Positions 41,020-49,301 of a stretch of 64,000 bases of DNA are shown here, piece after piece. The stretch comes from Streptomyces sp. ATexAB-D23. GTDB lineage: Bacteria > Actinomycetota > Actinomycetes > Streptomycetales > Streptomycetaceae. Below the pieces are notes generated by a model. It was not told the origin of the DNA. It searched no databases and saw only the letters and a program-made list of their open reading frames with translations. Location: contig NZ_KB892017.1 of the NCBI RefSeq assembly GCF_000373645.1, positions 57,567-121,566 on the forward strand. The letters run 5' to 3'. The stretch's first letter is position 1; each line of letters starts with the position of its first letter. A program made the translations under genes and the position numbers.

Positions 41020-41538
41020 CTACTGCCCCTTCGACGCCGCCTCGGCCATCTTCGCCGTCGTGCTCGCGCCGTCCAGCGCCTCGCGGATGATGTCTGCGTG
41101 GCCGCTGTGGTGGGCGATTTCGCGGAAGATGTGCCCCAGGATGCGGCGGACGCTCCAGACGACCGGGTCCGGGGGCGACCAGGGGTACGTGGGGAGCGTG
41201 ATCTCGCGGTCGAGGTCGGCCTCGTCGCGGACCGCGCCGTCGAACGCGGCGGACGCCGCGTGGAAGGCGTCCAGCAGCTCCGGCAACGTATCGGAATCGG
41301 TCATCCGGCTGCCGTCCGGGTCGAGGTCGCTCCACTCGACCTTGGCCGGCGCCGTGCCGTCGACGACGGACAGCCACATGCGCTGCACGGTGCCGAGGTG
41401 CTTGAGGAGGCCGCCGAGCGTCAGCCGGCTCACCGTCGTACGGGCGCGTGCCTGTTCGTCGTCGATCTCGGCGACGGTGAAGAGGAAGTTGGCGCGCTGG
41501 TCTGTCGCGAGCGCGAGCAGGTCATCACGTTCCGTCAT
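41020..41538 (-). CDS. DinB-family protein
   Basis: The 172-residue four-helix-bundle protein has ERDDLLALATDQRANFLFTV, the first His in LGGLLKHLGTVQRMWL and the second His-x3-His motif in GHIFREIAHHSGHADIIREA, which form the divalent-metal site of DinB/YfiT-like thiol transferases. In actinobacteria such proteins are often mycothiol-dependent S-transferases. ATG 41538 is preceded by GAGAGGA. It is convergent with the upstream hydrolase, with repeat copy C between them. Confidence 0.85.
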   Translation of the reverse strand: MTERDDLLALATDQRANFLFTVAEIDDEQARARTTVSRLTLGGLLKHLGTVQRMWLSVVDGTAPAKVEWSDLDPDGSRMTDSDTLPELLDAFHAASAAFDGAVRDEADLDREITLPTYPWSPPDPVVWSVRRILGHIFREIAHHSGHADIIREALDGASTTAKMAEAASKGQ

Positions 41539-41569
41539 GGGGTCCTCTCGATCGGATCTTGTGATCACC

Positions 41570-41747
41570 TTAGGAGCGGGGGCCCGGCTCCGGTGGCCGA
41601 TCCGCGAAGTGCACGGCGCTTCCGGCGTCCGCCGGGCAGTACAGCTCGGTCGCGGCTTCGCCCTGGGGGGGGGATGCCCATCGGGGTACCGAACGTGGTG
41701 ATCGTGGAGAACAGCCGCACCTCGCGTCCGCCGAGTCGCAGGATCAT
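41570..41747 (-). pseudogene. frameshifted 3' remnant of a regulator-like gene
   Basis: The frame begins MILRLGGREVRLFSTITTFG and continues TPMGIP, resembling the end of MmyB/MLTR-type ligand domains of HTH regulators. A run of nine G (41665-41673 region, plus strand) shifts the frame. With eight, it continues QGEAATELYCPADAG and stops at TAA (41570). The upstream HTH portion is absent, its place taken by the EamA gene 13 bp away. The family call is tentative; the frameshift is directly visible. Confidence 0.45.
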
Positions 41748-41760
41748 CGGCCCGCCCCCG

Positions 41761-42714
41761 TCACCGCTTTCCGGCGCCCCGCACCTGCCCGCGCACCGCG
41801 CCCATGCTCGCGCCGATGACCAGGGCGATGGCGAGGGCGTCCGTCGTGGAGAGGGCCTGGTCGAGGAGGAGGAAGCCGGCCAGGGCGGCGATGGCGGGTT
41901 CCAGGCTCATCAGGATGGCGAAGGTGGGCGCGGGCAGGCGGCGCAGGGCGATGAGTTCGAGGGTGTACGGGAGGACCGAGCTCAGCAGCGCGACGGCGGC
42001 GCCCAGCCCCAGCGTGCTCGGGACGAGGAGCTTGGAACCCGCGTCCATGATGCCGAGCGGCAGCGAGAGGAGGGCCGCCACCACCATCGCCAGGGCCAGC
42101 CCGTCGGCCTGCGGGAAACGGCGGCCGGTGCGGGCGCTGAAGACGATGTACGCCGCCCACATCGCCCCCGCCGCGAGGGCGAAGGCGGCGCCCACCGGGT
42201 CGAGCCGGTCGAAGCCCCCGCCGCTGAGCAGGACGACCCCGGCCAGGGCGAGGGCCGCCCAGACGACGTTGACCGGGCGGCGCGAGGCGATCACCGACAG
42301 GGCGAGCGGGCCGAGCACCTCCAGGGTGACGGCGGCGCCGAGCGGGATGCGGTCGGCGGCCTGGTAGAACAGCGTGTTCATGCCGCCCATCGCGACGCCG
42401 AAGGCCAGCACCGTGCCCCAGTCGGCGCGCGAGTGGCCGCGCAGCCGGGGCCGGCAGACGACGAGCAGCACCAGCGCTGCGGCGGCCAGCCGCAGCGTGA
42501 CGACGCCGAGCGCACCGGTCCTGGGCATGAGCAGCACGGCGATGGCGGCGCCGAACTGGACGGAGAGACCGCCCGCGACCACCAGCGCGACCGGGGCGAG
42601 CGCGGCCCGCCGCCCGCCGGTCCGGTCCGGGCCGCCGAGCCCGGGGGCCGCGACCGCCTCCGGCACGGCTACGGCGGCTGCGGCCGGCTCTGCGGCGGTG
42701 CTCTGGTCGTTCAC
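41761..42714 (-). CDS. EamA-family (DMT) exporter, RhtA-like
   Basis: The 317-residue protein has ten predicted transmembrane helices in two EamA repeats (APVALVVAGGLSVQFGAAIA; LTLEVLGPLALSVIASRRPV; ALAGVVLLSGGGFDRLDPVG; LAAGAMWAAYIVFSARTGRR; LALAMVVAALLSLPLGIMDA; LLSSVLPYTLELIALRRLPA; FAILMSLEPAIAALAGFLLL). It resembles threonine/homoserine exporters. The ~35-residue Ala/Pro-rich N-terminus is cytoplasmic. GTG 42714 is chosen from length; the frame reaches 42789. Confidence 0.9.
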   Translation of the reverse strand: MNDQSTAAEPAAAAVAVPEAVAAPGLGGPDRTGGRRAALAPVALVVAGGLSVQFGAAIAVLLMPRTGALGVVTLRLAAAALVLLVVCRPRLRGHSRADWGTVLAFGVAMGGMNTLFYQAADRIPLGAAVTLEVLGPLALSVIASRRPVNVVWAALALAGVVLLSGGGFDRLDPVGAAFALAAGAMWAAYIVFSARTGRRFPQADGLALAMVVAALLSLPLGIMDAGSKLLVPSTLGLGAAVALLSSVLPYTLELIALRRLPAPTFAILMSLEPAIAALAGFLLLDQALSTTDALAIALVIGASMGAVRGQVRGAGKR

Positions 42715-42847
42715 CCGGGGCCTGTCCTTCTTGGTTCCATGAACATCACGAGTGCAGCATGATGCACTACCCGATACACGGTACTGCACTCACCGGATGC
42801 GGCCCGTCCGTCCACGGTAAGGACTCGCGCCGGGCTTACGAAATGAA

Positions 42848-42875
42848 ATGCCGCCGGGGTCGGCCCCGGCGGCAT
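42848..42875 (-). terminator. hairpin terminator after the 54-residue membrane peptide gene
   Basis: A perfect 12-bp stem ATGCCGCCGGGG / CCCCGGCGGCAT closes on TCGG. On the minus strand it is followed by TTCATTTCG. It ends 18 bp from the stop codon at 42893. Confidence 0.75.
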
Positions 42876-42892
42876 CGAATGCCCATGGCGCT

Positions 42893-43057
42893 CTACGAGT
42901 TGCAGGCCGGCAGGAACTCAAGACCCTCCGGCACCCCGTACTCGAAGACCGCGGTGTACGCCTCCACGGCGTCGCACCCCTTGTCCATCCACTGCACGGC
43001 GACCAGGCTCCAGATCACAAAGGCGATGACGCACGCCCACCCCACCAGTTTTGACAT
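42893..43057 (-). CDS. 54-residue single-pass membrane protein
   Basis: This short gene starts at ATG 43057 and ends in TAG. The protein opens MSKLVGWACVIAFVIWSLVA, one hydrophobic helix, then VQWMDKGCDAVEAYTAVFEY and ends LEFLPACNS, with two external Cys residues that could form a disulfide. A strong hairpin follows it directly, which supports it as a real transcription-unit end. It lies 71 bp downstream of the FAD/Fe-S gene. Function unknown. Confidence 0.65.
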   Translation of the reverse strand: MSKLVGWACVIAFVIWSLVAVQWMDKGCDAVEAYTAVFEYGVPEGLEFLPACNS

Positions 43058-43128
43058 GTTCGCGAATATCCCCGCGCATTCGGCGGAGTAGTCCCCTCCG
43101 GCCCCGGGCGTGGCCGGGGCCGTCCGGG

Positions 43129-46104
43129 TCAGTCCCTGAGCCCCTCCGCCAGCACCTCCGCCAGGTGCCGGCCGCGCACCCCGCCCAGCTGGGAGAGCTG
43201 GGTGCGGCAGGAGAAGCCGTCGGCCAGGACGCGGGTGCCGGGGGCCGCGTCCCGGACCGCCGGGAGGAGCTGCTCCTCGGCGCAGGCCACCGAGACGTCC
43301 CAGTGCCCCCGCTCGAAGCCGAAGTTTCCGGCCAGACCGCAGCAGCCGCCCTTGAGGTCGCCGGTCAGGCCCGCCCGCTCGCGCAGCCTGCGGTCCGCCT
43401 CGTCGCCCAGGACCGCGTGCTGGTGGCAGTGCGTCTGGCCGGTGACCGGCGCGTCCAGGCGCGGGGGCGTCCAGTCGGGGGCGTACGCCTCCAGGTACTG
43501 GGCCAGGGTGTGGACGGAGGCGGCGAGGCGGGCGGCGCGCGGGTCGTCCGGGAGGAGTTCGGGCAGGTCGGTGCGCAGGGTCGCGGCGCAGCTCGGTTCG
43601 AGGACGACCACGGGGTGGTCGAAGTCGTCGCCCAGCCGGTCCAGGGTGCGGCGCATCACCGCACGGGCCTTGTCGAGCTGGCCGGTCGAGACGTAGGTGA
43701 GGCCGCAGCAGAGCCCCTTCCCGGGCAGCAGGGCCGTGCGTCCCGCCGCCTCCAGGACCCGGACCGCCGCCCGGCCCACCTCGGGCGCGAGGTGCTCGGT
43801 GAAGGTGTCGGGCCAGAGGAGGGCGACCCGGTCGCCGGGAAGGGGCCGCGCGCCCTCGCCGGGGAAGGGCCGCGCGCCCTCGCCGGGAAGGAGCCGCGCA
43901 TCCTCGCCCCTGCGCCGCCGGCCACCGAAAAAGACCCGCGCACCCCCGCCCCGGCGCCGCCGGCCGCCGCCCACGAAGACCCGCGCCCCCGCGCCCCGGT
44001 CCCTCAGCAGCCACCGCGTGAACGTCTCCCGCGCCAGCACCGGAATCCCGCGTTCGGGTGCGATGCCCGCCAGCCGCTTGGCGAGGGCGGCGAGCGGGCG
44101 GACGCGGGCGAGGGCGTTCAGCGGGCCCGCGAAGGGTGCGGCGAGGCGCAGCCACTGCGGCAGCCGGCCCATCGCGTAGTGGGAGGCGGGGCGGAGCCGG
44201 CGGCGGTAGTGGTGGTGCAGGAACTCCGCCTTGTACGTGGCCATGTCCACGCCCACCGGGCAGTCGCTGCGGCAGCCCTTGCAGGACAGGCACAGGTCGA
44301 GCGCGTCCCGTACCTCCGTGGAGCGCCAGCCGTCGGTGATCACGCCGCCCGCGTCCCCGGCCAGCATCTCGTGCAGCAGCCGGGCCCGGCCGCGCGTGGA
44401 GTGGGCCTCCTCGCCGGTCGCCCGGAAGGAGGGGCACATCACGGACGGGCCCGCGGCCCGCTCCGTACGGCACTTGGCAACGCCTACGCAGCGGCGGACG
44501 GCGGCCGAGAAGTCGCCGCCGTCGTGCGGGTAGCCGAAGGCCACGTCGACGGGCCGGCGGGGCAGGACGTCGAAGCGGAGGTTGTCGTCCAGGCGGGCCG
44601 GGCGGGCGAGGACGCCCGGGTTCATGCCGCCTTCGGGGTCCCAGAGGTCCTTGAACCGGGCGAAGAGCGCGACGAGTTCGTCCCCGTACATCTTCGGGAG
44701 GAGTTCGGCGCGGGCCTGGCCGTCGCCGTGTTCGCCGGAGAGCGAGCCGCCGTGCGCGACGACGAGTGCGGCGAGGTCCTCGGAGAAGCGGCGGAAGCGG
44801 GCCACGCCCTCGGGGCTCAGCAGGTCGAAGTCGATCCGGACATGGATGCAGCCGTCGCCGAAGTGCCCGTACGGGGTGCCGCGCAGGCCGTGTTCGGCGA
44901 GCAGCGCCCGGAAGTCGCGGAGGTAGCCGCCGAGCCGGGCGGGCGGCACCGCGCAGTCCTCCCAGCCGGGCCACGCCTCACTGCCGCCCGGCAGCCGGGT
45001 CGCCGTGCCGGCCGCGTCCTCCCGGATGCGCCACAGCGCCCGCTGCCCGGCCGGGTCGGTGACGACGGCGGTGTCCATGGCGTCGGCGGACGCGGCCCGT
45101 ACGAGGCGTTCGGCGTGCGCCCGCGCCTCGGCGGGGGTCGCGCCGCCCGTCTCGGCGAACAGCCAGGCACCGCCGCGCGGCAGCCCGGCCGGTTCGCGTA
45201 CGAGGTCGGCGGCCATGCCCTCCACGGTCAGCGGGTGGTACGGGAGGAGGCCGGGTGCGGCCTCGGCGGCGGCGGACTCGTCGGCGTATCCGAGGACGGC
45301 GAGGGCGCGGGCCGCGGGCGCCTCGACCAGCCGCAGGGTCGCCTCCGTGGCGACACCGAGCGTGCCCTCGCTGCCGCAGAACGCGCGAACGGGGTCGGGG
45401 CCGTTCTCGGGGAGCAGGGCGTCCAGCGCGTAGCCGGAGATGCGGCGCGGGAGGTCGGGGAAGCCGGTGCGCAGGAGGGCGAGGTGGTCCGCGACCAGCT
45501 CGCGGACGCCGGGCGGGCCGGGCGCGCCGCGCTCCAGGCGCAGGGTGTCGCCGCCGTAGCGGGCGACGGTCAGGGCGTGGACGTTGTCGGCGGTGGTGCC
45601 CCAGGCGACCGAGTGGGAGCCGCAGGAGTTGTTGCCGATCATGCCGCCGAGGGTGCAGCGGCTGTGCGTGGAGGGGTCGGGGCCGAAGGTCAGGCCGTGC
45701 GGGGCGGCGGCGGCCCGCAGGTCGTCCAGGACGACGCCCGGCTGGACGACGGCGGTACGGGACGCGGGGTCCAGTTCGACGACGGACCGCAGGTGGCGGG
45801 TGAGGTCGAGGACGACGCCGGTGCCGGTGGCCTGGCCGGCGATGGACGTACCGCCGCCGCGCGGCACGACGGGCACCCCGTGCGCGCGGCAGACGGCGAG
45901 AGCGGCGGCGGTGTCGGCGGCGTCGCGCGGGGCCACGACGCCGAGCGGCACCCGCCGGTAGTTGGACGCGTCCATCGTCGTGAGCGCCCTCGCGGTGACG
46001 TCGAACGCGACCTCGCCGCGTACGGCCGCCCGCAGGTCGCGGGCCAGCGCGGCGGGCGCGGTGTTGGTGGGCTTGCTGCCGTGCGGTGCATTGCCGGATG
46101 CCAT
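43129..46104 (-). CDS. FAD-linked / 4Fe-4S oxidoreductase (GlcD-GlpC fusion, D-lactate or 2-hydroxyacid dehydrogenase-like)
   Basis: The 991-residue YdiJ-like fusion has an FAD-binding domain (VVPRGGGTSIAGQATGTGVV; TLGGMIGNNSCGSHSVAWGT), an FAD-oxidase C-terminal domain (GTPYGHFGDGCIHVRIDFDL; SLSGEHGDGQARAELLPKMY), a ferredoxin-like 4Fe-4S site (LCLSCKGCRSDCPVGVDMAT; CPSF) and C-terminal CCG-type domains (EPSCAATLRTDLPELL; GGCCGLAGNFGFERGH). It probably oxidises a D-2-hydroxyacid and passes electrons to the respiratory chain. A ~60-residue Gly/Arg-rich repeat insertion lies between the Fe-S site and the CCG domains. It is divergent from the conservon. Confidence 0.9.
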   Translation of the reverse strand: MASGNAPHGSKPTNTAPAALARDLRAAVRGEVAFDVTARALTTMDASNYRRVPLGVVAPRDAADTAAALAVCRAHGVPVVPRGGGTSIAGQATGTGVVLDLTRHLRSVVELDPASRTAVVQPGVVLDDLRAAAAPHGLTFGPDPSTHSRCTLGGMIGNNSCGSHSVAWGTTADNVHALTVARYGGDTLRLERGAPGPPGVRELVADHLALLRTGFPDLPRRISGYALDALLPENGPDPVRAFCGSEGTLGVATEATLRLVEAPAARALAVLGYADESAAAEAAPGLLPYHPLTVEGMAADLVREPAGLPRGGAWLFAETGGATPAEARAHAERLVRAASADAMDTAVVTDPAGQRALWRIREDAAGTATRLPGGSEAWPGWEDCAVPPARLGGYLRDFRALLAEHGLRGTPYGHFGDGCIHVRIDFDLLSPEGVARFRRFSEDLAALVVAHGGSLSGEHGDGQARAELLPKMYGDELVALFARFKDLWDPEGGMNPGVLARPARLDDNLRFDVLPRRPVDVAFGYPHDGGDFSAAVRRCVGVAKCRTERAAGPSVMCPSFRATGEEAHSTRGRARLLHEMLAGDAGGVITDGWRSTEVRDALDLCLSCKGCRSDCPVGVDMATYKAEFLHHHYRRRLRPASHYAMGRLPQWLRLAAPFAGPLNALARVRPLAALAKRLAGIAPERGIPVLARETFTRWLLRDRGAGARVFVGGGRRRRGGGARVFFGGRRRRGEDARLLPGEGARPFPGEGARPLPGDRVALLWPDTFTEHLAPEVGRAAVRVLEAAGRTALLPGKGLCCGLTYVSTGQLDKARAVMRRTLDRLGDDFDHPVVVLEPSCAATLRTDLPELLPDDPRAARLAASVHTLAQYLEAYAPDWTPPRLDAPVTGQTHCHQHAVLGDEADRRLRERAGLTGDLKGGCCGLAGNFGFERGHWDVSVACAEEQLLPAVRDAAPGTRVLADGFSCRTQLSQLGGVRGRHLAEVLAEGLRD
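43838..44010. repeat. in-frame tandem repeat insertion in the FAD/Fe-S gene
   Basis: Two to three copies of a ~24-bp unit encode the repeat GEGARPFP/GEGARPLP. Upstream of them in the gene, two copies of a ~48-bp unit encode GARVFVGGGRRRRG and GARVFFGGRRRRGED. The insertion separates strands (TRWLLRDRG ... DRVALLWPD) that are adjacent in typical homologs, and it stays in frame. Confidence 0.8.
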
Positions 46105-46350
46105 TCGACCAGAATGCCGCCACAGCTCCGCGGTCACCGCAACGACGTCAGTCAGTCGGAAATCGGTAGGGATGCGAACGGAAAGAGAACAGAGATCACC
46201 ACAAGTTCTTCCCAAACAGATCGTCAATTCTCATATAGTGACTGAGACTTATCCAGGAATTCGCTGTTCCAGTTGTCCCGATTCACCCCGAGTGCCACCG
46301 ACCCGCCCGAACCGCCCCGTCCGCCACCGTCCGCCCCCAAGGACTCCGCT

Positions 46351-47862
46351 TTGAGCCCCTCAATCCGGCCGACCGCACTGGCCCTTCTGGTCACGGTGGC
46401 CCTCACCGGACCGCTGTGCGCGTGGGCGATCGTCGCCGCTCCCGAATCGGCCAGGACCGCGGTGGCCTGGGGCGCGTGTGCCGCCGCCGTGCTGCTCGCC
46501 ACCGCCGTCGCCACCGCCGTCCACGCCCGCGCCACGATCCGCCGGCTGCGGGCGGCGAATGCCGCCGAGAGCGAGCGGTTCACCGCCGAGGTGTCCCGCC
46601 TGGTCTCGGCCTCCGCCGCCGAGGCCCAGCGGTTCACCGCCGAGAACGCCCGTGTCAAGGCCTCCGCCGCCGCCGAGACGGCCAGGATCACCGCCGACGC
46701 CGAGGCCGCCACGGCCCGACTCACCGCCGAGACCGAGGCCACCACCGCCCGTCTCACCACCGAGAACGCCAAGCTCAAGGCGGCCGCCGCGCGCAGCAGG
46801 ACCGAGCGCTCCGCGGCCCTCTCCTCCTGCGCCAACGCGGCCGGCCGCATGCAGGCCCTGGCCACGAGCATGCTCGCCGACCTGCGCGAGATGGAACACC
46901 GGCACACCTCCGAGGACGTGCTGACCGACCTGCTGCACCTGGACCACCGCACCGCCCAGGCCGGCCGCCTCGCCGACTCCATCGCCGTACTGACCGGGGC
47001 CCGTTCCGGGCGGCGCTGGGCCAGGCCCATCGTCATGGAGTCCGTCCTGCGCGGCGCCATGGGCCGCATCAGCGGCTACCAGCGCGTCCGGCTCCACTCC
47101 ACCAGCGACGTCGCCGTCGCCGGCCACGCCGCCGAGGGCGTCATGCACGCCCTGGCCGAACTCCTCGACAACGCGGCGAACTTCTCGCCGCCCACCGCCG
47201 AGGTCCATGTGTACGTGGAGGAGGTCCCGGCCGGGATCGTGGTGACCGTCGAGGACAGTGGCCTCGTCATGAGCGACGTGCAGCTGCGCCGGGCCGAGCG
47301 CGCGGTGTCCGCCGACGACACCGACCTCACCGCCCTGACCGGCACCCGTCTCGGCCTCGCCGTCGTCGGCCGGCTGGCCCGCAAGCACGGCCTCACGGTC
47401 TCCTTCCGGCCCTCGGCGCGCGGCGGGACGGGCGCCCTGATGATGCTCCCGCAGGAGATCATCACCCGCACCCCGGCCCGCACCGGACCGGCACCGGCCC
47501 AGACCGCCGAGCCGGAGCCCGTCCACACCTCCGGCGCCGAACCGGCCGCCCCCGGCGACCGGCACAGCGCCCCCGCCGCACCACCCGCCGACGAGCCCAT
47601 GCGCTCCGACTCGGCGTCCGACACCACCGGCAACCTCCCCAGGTTCGGGGAGAGCGGCCTGCCCAAGCGCTCGCGCGGGCGCACCCTGGCCGCCGCCGAG
47701 GCCCGCGCACGGTCGGCCTCCGGCGCCGAGAACACGGAGACCGGTGCGGACGGCTCCGTACCCCGGCCCACGTCCGACCCCCGCGCCCAGGCGGCCCGCT
47801 TCAGCAGCTTCCGCAAGGCCGTACGGCCCAACTCCCCAGACCCGGAAGGCAACACCCGATGA
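46351..47862 (+). CDS. cvnA: conservon sensor-kinase-like protein CvnA
   Basis: The ~503-residue protein is membrane anchored by two N-terminal helices (ALALLVTVALTGPLCAWAIV; AVAWGACAAAVLLATAVATA). Then comes a long Ala/Thr/Glu-rich coiled coil with repeated RFTAE units, and an HATPase domain with N box MHALAELLDNAANFSPPTAE and G box TGTRLGLAVVGRLARKHG. The Pro-rich C-terminus is disordered. CvnA proteins resemble histidine kinases and are thought to signal through CvnB-D. TTG 46351 has AAGGA seven bases upstream; a TTG at 46273 is an alternative. The stop overlaps cvnB (ATGA). Confidence 0.92.
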   Translation: MSPSIRPTALALLVTVALTGPLCAWAIVAAPESARTAVAWGACAAAVLLATAVATAVHARATIRRLRAANAAESERFTAEVSRLVSASAAEAQRFTAENARVKASAAAETARITADAEAATARLTAETEATTARLTTENAKLKAAAARSRTERSAALSSCANAAGRMQALATSMLADLREMEHRHTSEDVLTDLLHLDHRTAQAGRLADSIAVLTGARSGRRWARPIVMESVLRGAMGRISGYQRVRLHSTSDVAVAGHAAEGVMHALAELLDNAANFSPPTAEVHVYVEEVPAGIVVTVEDSGLVMSDVQLRRAERAVSADDTDLTALTGTRLGLAVVGRLARKHGLTVSFRPSARGGTGALMMLPQEIITRTPARTGPAPAQTAEPEPVHTSGAEPAAPGDRHSAPAAPPADEPMRSDSASDTTGNLPRFGESGLPKRSRGRTLAAAEARARSASGAENTETGADGSVPRPTSDPRAQAARFSSFRKAVRPNSPDPEGNTR

Positions 47863-48293
47863 CCGCGACCACCGACGAGAAGCTCAGCTGGCTGCTGGAG
47901 GGGCTCCTGGAGCGCACCCCCGGCACCCGTCACGCCCTCGTGCTGTCCAGGGACGGCCTCAAGCTGTGCCGCACCCCCGAGCTCTCCGTCGACCAGGCGG
48001 ACCAGCTGGCCGCGATCTCCGCCGGCATCCAGAGCCTGTCGCACGGCGCCTCCGTGGAGTTCGGCAGCGGAGGCGGCGGCGTACGGTCGGCGATGGCCGA
48101 GTTCTACGGCGGCATCCTGTTCATCGTGGAGGCCGGCGCCGGCGCCCATCTCGCGGTCGTCGCCGCCGAGAGCGCCGACGTGGGCCTCGTCGGGCACAAC
48201 ATGAGCGAGCTCGTCGAGCAGCTCGGCGAGCACCTGGTGGCCCCGCCGCGCGAACCCGCCGAGGCCGCCTCCGCCCCGGGCACGGCCGTATGA
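47859..48293 (+). CDS. cvnB: conservon roadblock/LC7 protein CvnB
   Basis: The 144-residue roadblock/LC7 domain (KLSWLLEGLLERTPGTRHAL; VLSRDGLKLCRTPELSVDQA; LFIVEAGAGAHLAVVAAESA) is similar to MglB, the GTPase-activating partner of MglA. In conservons CvnB is expected to modulate the GTPase CvnD. Both ends overlap the neighbouring genes by 4 bp, so the cassette is translationally coupled throughout. Confidence 0.94.
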   Translation: MTATTDEKLSWLLEGLLERTPGTRHALVLSRDGLKLCRTPELSVDQADQLAAISAGIQSLSHGASVEFGSGGGGVRSAMAEFYGGILFIVEAGAGAHLAVVAAESADVGLVGHNMSELVEQLGEHLVAPPREPAEAASAPGTAV

Positions 48294-48655
48294 CGCGCCG
48301 CCCCCGGCCCGGCAGGGACGACGGCCCGGACCGGCTCTACACCCTCACCGGTGGCCGTACCCGGTCCGACTCCGCCGCCTTCGACCTGGTCACCCTGGTG
48401 GTCGCCGAATGCGAGCCGGCCCCCGGCATGCAGTCGGAGCACGCCGCGATCCTGCGGATGTGCGAACGGCCCACCGCCGTGGTCGAGGTCTCGGCGACCC
48501 TGGACCTGCCCGTCAGCATCGTGCGCATCCTGCTGTGCGACCTGCTCGACACCGGCCGGATCAGCGCCCGCCACCCGCGTACCGCACGCGTATCGGACCG
48601 GCTTCCCGCCCCCGACATCCTGGAACAGGTGCTCGTTGGACTCCGCAACCTCTGA
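48290..48655 (+). CDS. cvnC: conservon DUF742 protein CvnC
   Basis: The 121-residue DUF742 protein contains RLYTLTGGRTRSDSAAFDLV, TLVVAECEPAPGMQSEHAAI and a winged-helix-like stretch PTAVVEVSATLDLPVSIVRI LLCDLLDTG. CvnC is always found between CvnB and CvnD, and its function is not known in detail. It overlaps cvnB by 4 bp and cvnD by about 20 bp. Confidence 0.93.
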   Translation: MTRRPRPGRDDGPDRLYTLTGGRTRSDSAAFDLVTLVVAECEPAPGMQSEHAAILRMCERPTAVVEVSATLDLPVSIVRILLCDLLDTGRISARHPRTARVSDRLPAPDILEQVLVGLRNL

Positions 48656-49301
48656 CCGCGCCGCCCTGCAGGCGACGGCCGACAACGGACTGAAGATAGT
48701 CGTGGTCGGCGGCTTCGGGGTCGGCAAGACCACCATGGTCCGATCCGTGAGCGAGATCCGTCCGCTCAACACGGAGGAGACGATGACCCGCGCAGGCGAG
48801 GCGGTCGACCACCTCGACGGCGTGGGCTCCAAGACGTCCACCACGGTCGCCTTCGACTTCGGGCGGATCAGCCTGGACGAACGCTCGGTGCTGTACCTGT
48901 TCGGCGCGCCCGGCCAGGAGCGCTTCTGGTTCCTGTGGGACCGGCTGTTCTCCGGCACCCTGGGCGCCGTCGTCCTGGTCGACACCCGGCGGCTGGCCGA
49001 CTCCTGGTACGCCATCGACCGGCTGGAGCACCACGGCACGCCGTTCATCGTCGCCTGCAACGACTTCGGCGGCCCGCTCCACACCGAGCAGCAGATCCGG
49101 GAGGCGCTCGACCTCTCCCAGGACGTGCCGCTCGTGGAGTGCGACGCGCGCGACCGGTCCTCCAGCAAGTACGTGCTGATCACCCTGGTCGAGCACCTGC
49201 ACCGGATGTCCGCCGCACGCGCCGGGGACGCCGCCGGGCCCACCGCGCCCGACGACGGTCCGGCCCTGACGGCCGCCCTGACCTCGGAGCCCACCCCGTG
49301 A
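48636..49301 (+). CDS. cvnD: conservon GTPase CvnD
   Basis: The 221-residue small GTPase has P-loop VVVGGFGVGKTTMVRSVSEI, switch Thr region STTVAFDFGRISLDERSVLY, Walker B/G3 LFGAPGQERFWFLWDRLFSG and the G4-like segment IVACNDFGG, where Asn-Asp replaces NKxD. CvnD is related to MglA. The only plausible start is TTG 48636, inside the end of cvnC. Its stop overlaps the GTG of the first P450 gene. Confidence 0.93.
   Translation: MDSATSDRAALQATADNGLKIVVVGGFGVGKTTMVRSVSEIRPLNTEETMTRAGEAVDHLDGVGSKTSTTVAFDFGRISLDERSVLYLFGAPGQERFWFLWDRLFSGTLGAVVLVDTRRLADSWYAIDRLEHHGTPFIVACNDFGGPLHTEQQIREALDLSQDVPLVECDARDRSSSKYVLITLVEHLHRMSAARAGDAAGPTAPDDGPALTAALTSEPTP

Noticed and set aside
43051..46245. 1064-codon open frame opposite the FAD/Fe-S gene
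   Set aside because: It is a composition shadow: the product is low-complexity Arg/Gly/Val/Ala without domains, while the minus strand encodes clear FAD and Fe-S motifs with correct GC3 bias.
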